Assembly: GCA_027186245.1 (NCBI GenBank)
Contig: CP114485.1
Coordinates: 8,584,001-8,648,000, forward strand
Length of the DNA stretch: 64,000 bases
Direction: 5' to 3'
DNA from: Coriaria nepalensis
Lineage: Eukaryota; Streptophyta; Magnoliopsida; Cucurbitales; Coriariaceae
Shown here piece after piece: positions 38,189 to 49,092 of this stretch (position 1 is its first letter; each line of letters begins with the position of its first letter). The notes beneath the pieces were generated by a model. The model was not told the origin of the DNA. It did not search any database and was given only the letters and a program-made list of their open reading frames with translations. Both the position numbers and the translations under genes were made by a program.

Positions 38189-38627
38189 TCTATTAACAAC
38201 TAAATTCCGATATTTGATATTTTTTGGTTCAACCAACTTCAGTTCTTCTGACAGCTCCTGCTTCCACAAATAGTGATCTCTTAGGCCACAATATGAAAAA
38301 GTTGCTTCAGGTAGATAAAGACACCACCTTTTTATTCGACTGAGTTCCCAATATGTTAGTGTTTGAATTCTATGGCAAACACGCAAGAAAGAGCAGAAGA
38401 AAACTGAAAGAGAATCTCAAACCAATTTTCGGAAAGGGATTTTCCACTGCTGGAAAGTTTTCAGATCTTTTGAGCGCCGGTGATATTGTCATTGAAAGTT
38501 TCAATCACATGAGAATATATGTGCCAAGATGAAAGGAGAATCCTTTGCTGTTATAAAGCTTGAAAAATGAGATTTTTTGTTATATTAAATCTGATTAATT
38601 GATGTGAAACTATATGCAATAACCAAC

Positions 38628-39387
38628 TTTGATTTACAACAATGGCAAGAGAGCTGACCTTTTCCATTCAAGCGATAAAATCTTAACAAACAGCAGAAAA
38701 TTTCCATTGATAAGGAGGTTTGAAAATGACACAACACTTGAATATTCTTCAATCATCAGCTGGGTTCTAACCCAAGACATCATCACAATACGTTTTTATT
38801 ATGCCGATTTCAACAGCAAGAGAATGACTAACAGAAGTGGAAAAAATCAGGTCAGCATCTGTTTTAAGTTTTAACAAAACCCTCAATCAATAATCAAGTC
38901 TCAAAAACCCATGGCTCTTAAGAGAACCTGCTACAGGCCATTTTATGTATCTAGTTTAATAAACCCACAAAACTGGTGGCACATAGTGTAACTCCTAATG
39001 GGATATTCAGTAAAGCTAAAGCGAAAAATCCGACAGGGTCAAAAGAAAGATCCATAGAAGATAGTTTGAAAACACCCCAAAAAACCCCCAAATCAGGGAG
39101 AGAAAAAGGGACAGTTGCATTGAACATGACTGAAAGTAGGAACTTACTAAACAGTAAGGAAATAACAATCAACCATTGATCTGATTACCAGAAACTTCTC
39201 CATTTGATTGATTATTTCTTTTCTTTATGAGAAGTTGAACTAGTACAACATGCAACAAAAATGTTAAGGGCGATAGTTTTTCGATGATTAAATAGCAGCT
39301 TCGTTAAGCTCAAATTAACGGAAGAAGAAGATGAGCCTGAGGTAAAAGCTACCGAAAATCAAAGAATAAGAGAAATTTGAAACATAC
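38628..39387 (-). other. Probable leader intron of the HAD gene
   Basis: This stretch between the coding start and the likely first exon contains no supported gene. Open frames on either strand (38629-38874, 38951-39179) have no recognisable domain. The acceptor used before the ATG could not be fixed; GCCATAG near 38370 is one candidate. Confidence 0.4.
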
Positions 39388-39500
39388 CCAGAAGACGAAA
39401 TGAAGGAAAATGTCGCTGTGTTCTTCAGCTGCAGGTTGAAAAGAGGAGTGAATGAAAGAACAGGGAATGAGAATAAATTTTATTTTATATCTAAACAAGA
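39388..39500 (-). promoter_or_regulatory. Probable first untranslated exon and TATA box of the HAD gene
   Basis: On the minus strand a TATA-like GATATAAAATAAAATT lies at about 39475-39490. A pyrimidine-rich leader (CCCTGTTCTTTCATTCACTC) follows, ending in the donor CTTCTGG/GTATG at 39388/39387. Spacing between the TATA box and the leader fits a plant core promoter. Confidence 0.5.
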
Positions 39501-39559
39501 TTATAGAGGAAGCAGGGAAGAAGAAAACGAGGCAGTTCGCCGAGGAACAGAGTAAACGT

Positions 39560-41065
39560 GAAGAGGAGGAAAATGGAAAATAAATAAATAAAATAACGAA
39601 CAGACAAAAAATACAAAAAATAAGTTTTTATCTAATTTTTTTTTTAAAGAATTTTTTAAAACGCAAAAAATCAATACTAAAAAAAATATAAAAATTAATT
39701 TTGATTTTTTTTAAACTAAAAAAATAATTTTTTATAACTATTATTTAAATATTTTAATCCGATCATATTATTAATATATCATATTAAGAAGAAGTAGTGC
39801 AGTAAATAATTAATTACAAATATTAATATGCTTTAAAATTAATTATTTTATTTTACTTTTTTATCCTATATATTTTGTTTACAATTATTGACATGATTGT
39901 TTAACTAACCTATATATTTTATGCCTTTTATCAATTATTAACCTATATATTTTTTACCCATTATTTTTGCCTTTTATCAATTATTAACCTATAAATTTTT
40001 TACCTATTATCGATCGTTGACGTGATTGTTTTTACTAATTTGTTTGAACTTTTTGTACCTTCGTTTATGTTTGATACATTCATTAAAAGTGAGAGAATAA
40101 AGAGAGCCTGAATTCTGAAAACCAGGGGACTATGGCCAATGGTATTTGGGTCGGGGTCTGTTTCAACCCAACAACCTTCATACAATACCTTCGACCAGAA
40201 TATAAAATAAAATATTTACAAATTAATAGAGGATATGCATCTTGCGTAACCTTCTAAAACCATTTCCTTAAATTTTCTGTTCTATTTAAGGACCAAACAA
40301 AATTAAATTAGGTTAGTCTTCAAAAATTTTAAAAATTTATAATACTATTTAAAACTTTTATAATTATTAGAATTCTTATAATTATAATGAGTACCTAATA
40401 TTATACTTTAAATTATAATAAATTTATAATTTACTTGATGTAGCCGTTAAGTGAGTTTGCCCGTTAGCAAAAATAATTTTAAAAATTAAATTTAACTTAC
40501 CTAAAATATTTATGGGTGTTTCGGGCTGAGTCTTATAAAAAAAGTTTTTCTCTAAACAAAATAGTGAAAATTTGGGCCCATAATCCATTTATAAATAATA
40601 GTTTAGGATTTAGGCACATCATAAAATTTATTAAAATTATGACCTCATATTCTTTTTTAAATTTAAAATATTAATAATTTATTAAAATACTCTTAAACAT
40701 GGAGAAAATGAAAGCTCAAATAGGAACATGCATGAAGAAAATGGAAGCTCAAACACGTAGAAAATGTTTGAAACCTAATTTTCACAAATTCTCTTGTCAC
40801 GAACACAATTCGAATCGCAAAAAATGGAAGCTCAAGCTCTTAGTTTCGCAAAGGTTGGCAGTCAAAAAAATATTTTAAAAAAATCTAAAGAAAAATCTAA
40901 AGTAATGGTTCGTAGTTGACAAAATCTGAAGAAGAATTTCAAAAAAGGATCAAAAGTAGCATCAAAATAACAATGAAACATTGATTTCATTTTTTTTTTT
41001 AGTTATTATATTCATTTTGATTTGAAATTTGAAGTATTTACAGGGCTCAGACCATCAAGTAGTTT
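39560..41065. other. AT-rich intergenic spacer
   Basis: Nothing coding was found. ATTATTAACCTATATATTTT-like units repeat two or three times around 39900-40010. Confidence 0.4.
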
Positions 41066-41069
41066 ATAA

Positions 41070-41370
41070 TGTACTGCTCGATGGGTAAATGAGAATATTA
41101 ATGTCCATCAAGCCATTGAGCAAGAAGTTCATATGCACTGCTCGACGAATGACCATCGAACTATCGAGCCATCGGGCAATCGAGCAGTGCATATGAACTT
41201 CTTACTCGATGGACATAAATATTCGCATCGAGCAATTGAGCAGTACAATCTTAATGGCTTGATGGTCATTCATATGTCCATTAAGCCATCAAGCAGTCAT
41301 TACAAACTGTTCGATGGTCCCGCAATTTATATGAACTGCTCGATGGGTTGATTTCCATTCATATTCTCAT
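41070..41370. repeat. Self-complementary array of CTGCTCGATGG motifs
   Basis: About ten degenerate copies of CTGCTCGATGG or its complement CCATCGAGCAG alternate with ATTCATATGAAC-like spacers. One stretch (about 41100-41215) is an inverted pair around CAAGAAGTTCATATGCACTG and its complement. The array lies immediately upstream of a DUF1985-type element, as the GACCGAGA arrays border the FRS element. Confidence 0.75.
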
Positions 41371-41439
41371 CGAGTATTTTTTAAATTTTAAATTTAGTTT
41401 TTATATAGTTTTGTTTAATTATTTTTCATTTCAGGTAGA

Positions 41440-42830
41440 TCAAATTCCTATATATCATGAGCTCAAACCTATAATTGATCAAAATCTTCATTTCAAGATC
41501 TGCACTACTATGATATCAAAGTAGGAAGTGGTGATTGTTGATATAAAGAAGAAGTTGATCTCAGTACAGTTAGAGTCTTTTAGGTCTACTTGTCTGGGAT
41601 ATTTGTTGGATGTGAGTAGTTAACTTAAGAACTCGAGCCGACTTATTAACTTTTTCATTCTTCGGCGAGTGGAGTACAAAAAGAAGCATGAATTGTGGTT
41701 TACGCACCGTAAAAAGCCTATGCAGTTTGGCATGAGGGAGTTTGCATTAGTGACGGTATTAAAATGTCATGCAGAACCTCCGGACTATATAATTATGCGG
41801 ACAGAAAAAGACGAACACTTGTTGAATAAGTATCTTGGTGGAAGGCTTGTCAATGTGTCAGAGCTAGTAAAGAAATTTAGAAGTGATGATGAGTCATGGA
41901 GTAACAAGGACTGTGAGATTTGAAAATGGCTATTGTTTTCTTCATTGAGGCAGTCCTTTTGGCACAAGGGCTAAGGAATAAGATATGACCATTGACATTG
42001 TCTATAACCAATAATTTAGGACGGTTCGAGCAGTACCCTTGGGGTATATATAGAGATCAAGAAGAAGAAGGCATAGTTATGAACTTACAATTCAATCTCT
42101 GAATAAATATATCAAGAAGAAGGCAGTTACACATAGGGATCGGCCGGAAGGGACGAAGCCAAAAGAAGAAACCTATGACTTATACAAATTTTCGCTTATT
42201 TTACAGGTTAGAGTTTATATTTAACTTTTACCGTATTTTGGTTTATATTTGCTAATAGTTAATTCATAATTGGATAGGTATATGGTTATGAAACCATTCC
42301 ATATCTTGGAAGGAAAGTTGGAGTTCGGGGTAATAAGAATCAAATGCCTCATACTTTAAATTGGTCATTTGTGGATCCATCTGTCAATCATGAAAATGTC
42401 GAGTCGTGGACTAGTAAAAAATAAGTAATGTTTCATTTATTTAATTCATCTAGTACTTTAGTTCATCATACTGATTGAAATTAAACTGATTTTGATATTT
42501 GTTTAATACAGCTCGTCATCTATAAAATCCTAAAGCCAACCAAGGAAGAATCAAGTCAGGAGTATTTGACCACTCTTGAAGCTTTCGTTGATGAGGATGA
42601 CGAAGTTATGGAACACTGGACTAGGGTGTTGGAGGAAGAAGAAGTAGAAGTAGAAAAAGTATAAGAAGAAGAAGAAGAAGAAGAAGAAATAGTAGAAAAA
42701 GTAGTAGATAAAGAAATAGAAGAATAAGAAGAAAAAATAGAAGAAAAGGTGGAAGAAAAAGAAGTAGATGAAGAAGAAGGGGAAGAAAAGGTTGAGCTAA
42801 AAATGAAAATGGCGTCAAGGTTGGAGGATC
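41440..42830 (+). mobile_element. DUF1985-type transposon gene remnant (Ulp1-associated class)
   Basis: Plus-strand blocks read YPIYHELKPIID, then ELWFTHRKKPMQFGMREFAL (41669-41923), the signature of the DUF1985 domain found upstream of Ulp1 proteases in plant transposons. Next come VYGYETIPYLGRKVGVRGNK (about 42280-42345) and a long Glu/Lys-rich region coded by (GAA)n. Splice-like GTTAG...GATAG boundaries and stops separate the blocks. No protease core follows; copia sequence begins instead at about 42834. It is therefore a truncated element. Confidence 0.75.
42630..42795 (+). repeat. (GAA)n-rich microsatellite
   Basis: Imperfect GAA/GTA/AAA triplets run for about 165 bp and encode a glutamate-rich tract at the end of the DUF1985 element. 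Leucine-rich frames on the opposite strand are artefacts of this repeat. Confidence 0.9.
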
Positions 42831-42833
42831 TTA

Positions 42834-43325
42834 TTGGTGGCTACCATTGATGAGCACAAGGAGAAAATACACGGGGCTACCATTGATGAGCACACTCAAG
42901 TTAGCATCATACTTGAGTCACTCTCACTAGCTTTTCCTACATTCACTACCAATTATATTATAAATAAGCTGCAGTACAATATGACTCCGTTGTTGAATGA
43001 ATTGCAAACTTTTGAGACCCTCAATAAGGCGATGTCCAAATAGGGTGAAGCAAATGTTGCTGAACAAAAGCCGTATTCCTCTTATGTTAAGAACAATAAG
43101 AAAAGGTACACCAATTTTAGGACAAGAAGGGAAAGAAGACCAAAAAGTCACCTAAAGGTAAGGAGAATAAAAAGAACGACAACCCTAAGAAAAAGGAACC
43201 CAAGGGAAAGTGTTTATGCTGTCAAGTTGATGGTCATTAGAAGAGAAACTGTAACAAGTATCTCTTTCAGCTAAAGGAGAAAAAGAAAGTTAAAGTTGAT
43301 TTACTTGTTTTAGAAGCACAGGAAT
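42834..43325 (+). pseudogene. Copia gag fragment with zinc knuckle (+)
   Basis: The plus strand encodes the copia gag C-terminal part: ATIDEHTQVSIILESLSLAF, LQYNMTPLLNELQTFE, a lysine-rich segment, and a zinc knuckle reading GKCLCCQVDGH followed by a stop and KRNCNKYL (about 43205-43260). Stops and frameshifts are present. The left edge repeats GCTACCATTGATGAGCACA, which suggests a short duplication at the junction. The gag ends at LLVLEA, where the protease should follow; instead the sequence flips strand. Confidence 0.75.
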
Positions 43326-43481
43326 AAAATAAACATTATCAACTCTCATCGTCAGCTCATCAACAACAAGCTTCCTTGAAAAACTAAGCATATGTAAAGA
43401 AGAACAAACATGATTAGTGGCTCCCGAATCTATTATCCAAGATGACAAGCATCTTCCACTAATCCTCCTCGAGGTACCCAT
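43290..43481 (-). pseudogene. Copia protease fragment, inverted relative to adjacent gag
   Basis: A minus-strand open stretch contains SSWIIDSGATNHVCSSLHML with the aspartic-protease motif DSGA. In an intact element this protease follows the gag that lies just to its left on the plus strand, but here it is in reverse orientation. To its right, on the same minus strand, is a reverse transcriptase of another copia copy that already has its own protease. Confidence 0.75.
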
Positions 43482-46400
43482 TTAGGAAGGTTGTCTTCAA
43501 GTCTATTTTCCAAATTTCGTAATCATGGTATACTGCAATGGTAAGTAACATTCGAATGGATTTAGTCATTGCAACAGGTGAGAAGGTTCCCTCGTAATCG
43601 ATCAATTCTCTTTGTCTATAACCCCATGCATTTAGTCTAGCCTAATAGATTTTAACCTTTCCATTTGTCTCGATTTTCCTCTTGACGATCCATTTATATC
43701 CTATAAGAACTATTCCTTCAAGTGCATCTGTCAAGTCTTATACTTAGTTGGCATACATGGAATCCATCTCAGATTTCATGACTTCTAGCCATCTCTTAGA
43801 ATCTGAGCCATCAATTACCTCAAAATAAGTTGTAGGATCATCATCTATGATCTGCCCATTACTAAATTTTCTACTAAAAATCTATAAAGCTCTGGCCCAC
43901 TAGTCACTCTACTAGATTTATGAACCTATTGTGTACTCAAAAGTTTCATAGTATCCTCTTTTGGAGGTACCTCAGTCAAAATTTATGGGGTAATAAGATC
44001 TTCCATTCGAATGTCATTTTGTGTGTCTTGAACTTCATTAAGTTTAATCTTACTCCCACTATTACTTTAAAAAAGGAATTCATTCTCTAAGAAGATGGCG
44101 TACTTAACAACAAAAACTTTTTGCTCAATGAGATAATAAAAATAGTATCCCAAAGTTTCCTTTGCATACCCTACAAAATAATATTTTTTGGACCTAACTT
44201 CCAACTATAATGCTTCTTACTTCTTAACATAGGCTTGACATCCTCATATGTGAATATGTTTAAAGCTTGTCCTTCTGCCTTTCGATATCACATATGGTGT
44301 CGAAGAAACAGATTTGGAAGGAATTTTGTTTATGATATAAGTAGAGATTTCTAGAGCATATCCCCGGAATGACAAAAGTAAATTAGTAAAGCTCATGATG
44401 GACCAAACCATCTCTAAGAGGGTTTGATTTCTCCTCTAAGACACGCCCACCATTCAACTATGACGTTTTTTGAAGGGTTCATTATGAGATTATACCGTTC
44501 TCTTTCAAGTAGTCAAAAAACTCGAAACTTAAGTATTTACTGCTCAATATGATTAACGTATCTTAATACTTTTTCGTAGTTATTTTTCGACTTCATTCTT
44601 ATATTCTTTGAATTTTTCAAATGATTAATATTTATGCTTCATAAGATAAATATATCTGAATCTAGAGAGACTATTAGTGAATGTAATGAAGTACGAAAAA
44701 CCACCTCTGGTAGGAGTTTATATAAGCCCACATACTTAAGTATGTAGTAGGCCCAGTAAATCGATTTGTCTTTCTCCAGTTCCACTAAAGGGAGATTTAA
44801 TTATATTGCCTAACAAATGAGATTCGTAAGTTGGCATCAATTCTAAATTGAACGGATCAAAATATCCATCTTTATGTAACTTTTGAATCCTTATTTTGCT
44901 GGCATGACCTAACCGGTAATGCCAAAGGTACGTTTAATTCACATCAAACATTCTTTTCTTGACTTGTTCAATGTTGAGGCAAGTTTCATAATTTAAATTC
45001 AAGACATAAATGCATTATTTAAGAAACCACTTCCATAAAATAAACCATCCAACTTAGAACTTAAAATATTGTCCTTGATGGAAAAGATTAACATCAATCA
45101 TGACGTTTAACAACATAAACAATATTTCTAATTAAAGTTGGTGTAAAATAATAATGTCTCAAATTTTAAACCAAGCGCGAAGGCAAACCAAACTTTAAGT
45201 GCCCACAGCTAAAACATCAATCAACTCTTGCTCTATTTCTATCTCGTATGTTGACTTCTCATTTCTTCGGGATCCGTCTACTTCTTAGATTCTACACATT
45301 TTTACAAATCTGATAACCACAACCATTATCTAATACTTGGAGAAGTAATTGCAAGAAAGATTAACCTCAATCATGAACACACCTGAAGCAGCATCATAAT
45401 GCTTTTGATTAACCTCAATCATGAACACACCTGAAGCAGCATCATAATGCTTTTTGAGACTTGCAAAATACTCATTGCAATTCTTCTTCTAATATTCAGA
45501 TTCTCCATAATGGAAAAACTTTTTATCTTTGCTTTCCTTTGTATTTCCATCATCCTTCTTTACCTTGAGAGCCACTTTCTTGCCTCGCTTCTTAAGCTTG
45601 GCCTCATCCTTCCTTCCGAAAGAACTTCTCATAATAAATATATGTTTATCCTTTTCTATGGATTTTTCAGTCGTTTATAGCATCTTATGCAAATCATGTG
45701 GCTCAGCTTCCATTTTATTCATATTGAAGTTGAGCACAAATGAAGCAAATGAGTCAGGAAGTGATTGGAATGCCAAATTACTGATTAACTTAAAATCCTT
45801 TACCAAACCTAGAGTCTCAAGTTGCTCAATATAGGTAATCATCTTCAACACTTGTTCAGTAATAGAGGTGCCCTCAGTCATCTTCAACCGAAACAATGCC
45901 TTATACATCTCATAGTTTTCGATACAAATATCTTCACCATGAATAGTTTTAAGGTTATCAATAATCTCAATAACATGAACCCTCTCATAGTGTTATTAGA
46001 GCTCATTGTTCATCAGTGCAAGCAAAATGTATTGTACTATATTATCTTGATACAACCACTTATTCCACACAGTCATTGTTTCGTCACCGGATCCCTCAGG
46101 CAGGACCTACATGATTGACTGTTTCAGAATATCAGACAAACGCTCATAATTGAGAACGATTCTAAGATTTCGATACCACTCTTTAAAGTTGGTTCCAACC
46201 AACTTATTTTGCTCAAGAATCCATTTCTGTTTCTCAAACATTGCAAACTATAAAACACAACATAAGCAAATACGCACAAAATATTAGCTATAAAATTTTC
46301 AAAAGTCATATCAAATTTTTGGTATCTCCCACTATTTTGTTATGAAATTATATTCACCTTTTTCATATATTCACCTATTTCCTCGATCAAGACAAACTTA

Positions 46401-46513
46401 TGATTCTCACAAATAAATACCATGTTTAAGTTTGATTTTCATCTCATAAAATTATCACCAATTAATTTGTACTCGTTGAGTAAAGCTGTAATAGGATTAT
46501 TGATTGAAGACAT
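43482..46513 (-). mobile_element. Ty1/copia gag-pol remnant
   Basis: On the minus strand: gag start MSSINNPITALLNEYKLIGD at 46513; UBN2-type gag block at 45908-45675 (MTEGTSITEQVLKMITYIEQ); protease-like LDNGCGYQICKNV at about 45336-45295; GAG-pre-integrase with WHYRLGHASK at about 44925; integrase region to about 44100 (SFKHIHI, YYFVGYAKETLGYYFYYLIE); and reverse transcriptase ending KTTFLNGYLEE at about 43480. Many stops and frameshifts occur, and the catalytic part of the reverse transcriptase and the RNase H are missing. The element is dead and truncated. Confidence 0.85.
45359..45454 (-). repeat. Perfect 48-bp tandem duplication in copia gag-pol
   Basis: The unit 45359-45406 (GATTAACCTCAATCATGAAC at its start) is repeated exactly at 45407-45454. 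It encodes 16 residues (KHYDAASGVFMIEVN and one more) just before the protease. The length keeps the frame, and perfect identity implies a recent event compared with the element's decay. Confidence 0.95.
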
Positions 46514-47640
46514 GATGATTGCTGAAATTAAATAAAATGTACATCATTCATTATAATTGTAATAAATATCAAAGTTTCATAATAGTAAAATGCAACAAAT
46601 AAAACACATAAAATTGTTTATTACTAAACCACAATAAATTAACTCAACAATTAATATACTGTATTGAGGTCGGTTATATTAAGTTCAAATTAAATTTGAG
46701 ACATTCCCAAACTTACAAGTCAAACTCAAGATATCTCATATTTTCCTTTTTGCTCATAAATTACCGTTTATTTGGTCAAGATACAATTAACTGCCTAAAC
46801 CTTAATTATGTCTTTGTGAGTATAACTCATTATTTAGAAATCTATGCCTTAAGGTCGGTCAAGTTCGAAATACATCATTTTTTCTATCTTCTTAATAAGC
46901 CAATCTCAGTAATATATGGTTTGAAACTTTCCTTAGGGGGACGAAAACAAAGCCGTCTCGAGACCCTTTCTATATCTCACGGTGTTGTACTAATAATGGA
47001 GACCATATGTTATATTGTCATATCAATCTTCTCCCACTTAGTATTTAAAATGTGTTTTCACAAAACATCTTATGTTTTCAATTAAGAGTAATTGATTAAT
47101 TCCAAATCAATTACTAGTTAACCAATTGATATAATCATATTAATTATAAATATCAATCTTATTGGACCTAAGTTCAATTAATTATCTCTTTATCCTTAAG
47201 TACCATTAAAATCCACTAGTGAACGGTCAATTTATAACTTAATTATAAATTTGATTTCAAAACCTTTCAGTTCCAGAATTAACCTTTAAGGGAACCAATA
47301 TACAATCTTCTATGAAAAAGGTTTGGATTCTATATCTATAAATCACGTTCCCAACCATTTATTCCAATAAATCTCTAAAATAAAAGTCTTTAGCTTATTT
47401 TACAAACAAACCGTGACAAATAAATTAAAAGATCCAATTGACATAAATAGGAGTTCATGACCACTCAGGATTTAGATTGATCTGCATATGATCATCTATA
47501 GATATGCATAAAATTCTTTATGTCAAACGATATTTTAATAAAAAATTAATTCATATAGGGTCTTATCATATATAATTAAATTATATAAAATACTTCCACT
47601 GAGATGTCTATAAGGGGCTAACTATTAGGCAGTGAAAAGC
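46514..47640 (-). mobile_element. Copia 5' leader and probable LTR
   Basis: Upstream of the gag start on the minus strand is a long non-coding leader. It includes a GGGGGACGAAAACAAAGCCG segment and CTCCCAC-type motifs also seen in the copia fragment at 59.6-61.3 kb. The LTR boundary could not be fixed. Confidence 0.55.
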
Positions 47641-48420
47641 TTGAGCCTCAACCTTAACTAGATCGGTTCAACGAAGGAAGTAGCATGTCTGAGGCTGAGG
47701 ACATTGGCAAGGTAGATGTCGAGTTAGCCTCAACGATGCTAATTCAACAAACGGTTCACCAGACTCAGTCAATCGAGGTTGAGGACACCATGAGTTGATC
47801 GATCTCGGGAGAAGCATCATTTGAAAGAACTAATCAAAGATGAGATGAGGCTCACAAGGATCCCATCTGTCGCCTATAGGATAGGTCTTAGGTGATTAGA
47901 GATTGGCGTCTAATCTAGGCCCAATTCATGAAGGGCCCACTAGGGTTTTGTCCCAAATAGAGCCTAAGTCATAGGTGCCTGATTCTTAACTTAAGGATTG
48001 CCTCCCAAAAAGTTCAAAAGAGAACCTTAATTTTATTGATTATCAGAGGGGAATATGCCGATTGTCACCCCGTCATTATTCCTTACAAGTCAATCCAACC
48101 TTAGAGTATACTGATAGTTATGACTTTCTTCACTTGAAGGGAAATCCATATCAAGAAGGTAAAGAGCATGAAGATAATTTAGGCATAAGCATGCAAAAAA
48201 GGATGATATGGCAGTAAATGGAAGGCACGCGACCTCTTGAGAAGGCTTAAGCTCAATTTTGTATATTATCAGAGGATATTGTATTCATCTAAAGACAACA
48301 ATAGAAATACCCCTAAGCCTCTAAATATTTAAAATATCTAATTAATAAATCTTGTCTTCTTTAACAAATAATTACAATAATATTTTTTATATCTATTGAA
48401 TAATTTACGCTAAACAAAAT
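47641..48420. mobile_element. Unclassified LTR-like sequence
   Basis: A CTTGAGCCTC/GAGGCTGAGGACATTGG-rich segment is followed by a stretch resembling the U3/R part of a plant LTR (about 48230-48420). No coding domain was found, and no target duplication was located. The assignment is by general appearance only. Confidence 0.35.
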
Positions 48421-48457
48421 AATCGCGTCTACTCCGTTATTAGGCTTGGCCTATATC

Positions 48458-48508
48458 GGCAGCCCTCCTCTTAGGGCAGCCCTCCTCTTAGGGCAGCCCT
48501 GCTCTTTA
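48458..48508 (+). repeat. Three tandem copies of a 17-bp unit
   Basis: GGCAGCCCTCCTCTTAG starts at 48458, 48475 and 48492; the third copy has one change and then diverges. A GC-rich microrepeat stands out in this AT-rich spacer. Confidence 0.9.
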
Positions 48509-49092
48509 GCTCTTAGGGTTTAAACTTAGTTTAGAGTCTAAATTTTAGGTTTGGGAGGTCTTATTAAAATTTTCAGGGATTACTACTAATATGCTTATTC
48601 TTCAGGGTAGGGTTTAGAAACTTTACATAATTGATTAATAAAAGATATGACATCAATCGACCAGTCATTACTCAATCCAATCCTAAAAGCGAAGTAAACT
48701 TATAAGGTTCATTTGGTAAGATTATTTTGTAGGAAATAAAATACTAATTTTTTAATATTTATTTAATTATATATAAAATTAATATGAATAAAAATAAAAA
48801 TAAATTTAATTTTTTTAAAAAAAATTATATATAAATATATACAACACAGGTAGAAAGAAAAATAATAATATTTTCAGTTAAGTAAAAATAAAAAATTATT
48901 AGCTTTCTATGTTCATTCTAACGAAATAAATGAAAACCAAAAAATTGAACTAAATGATCTCTAAAATCTCGGACTTCCAGGGAGAAACAAAAAGAGGGCG
49001 AAACAATATTCGCTGCCAGCTGCGACGGTTGAGAAGTAGTGAGAGAGAGAGTAGGAGAGAAAAGGGTGCGATCGAAGGGTTTTGTAGAGAGT

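Noticed and set aside
38951..39179. Opposed open frames upstream of the HAD gene
   Set aside because: They lie in the probable leader intron, overlap each other on opposite strands, and carry no motif.
41070..41370. CRISPR-like appearance of the regularly spaced CTGCTCGATGG array
   Set aside because: Repeats are degenerate and in both orientations, spacers are not unique, and the context is a plant transposon.
42621..42818. Leucine-rich open frame on the minus strand
   Set aside because: It is the complement of the (GAA)n microsatellite.
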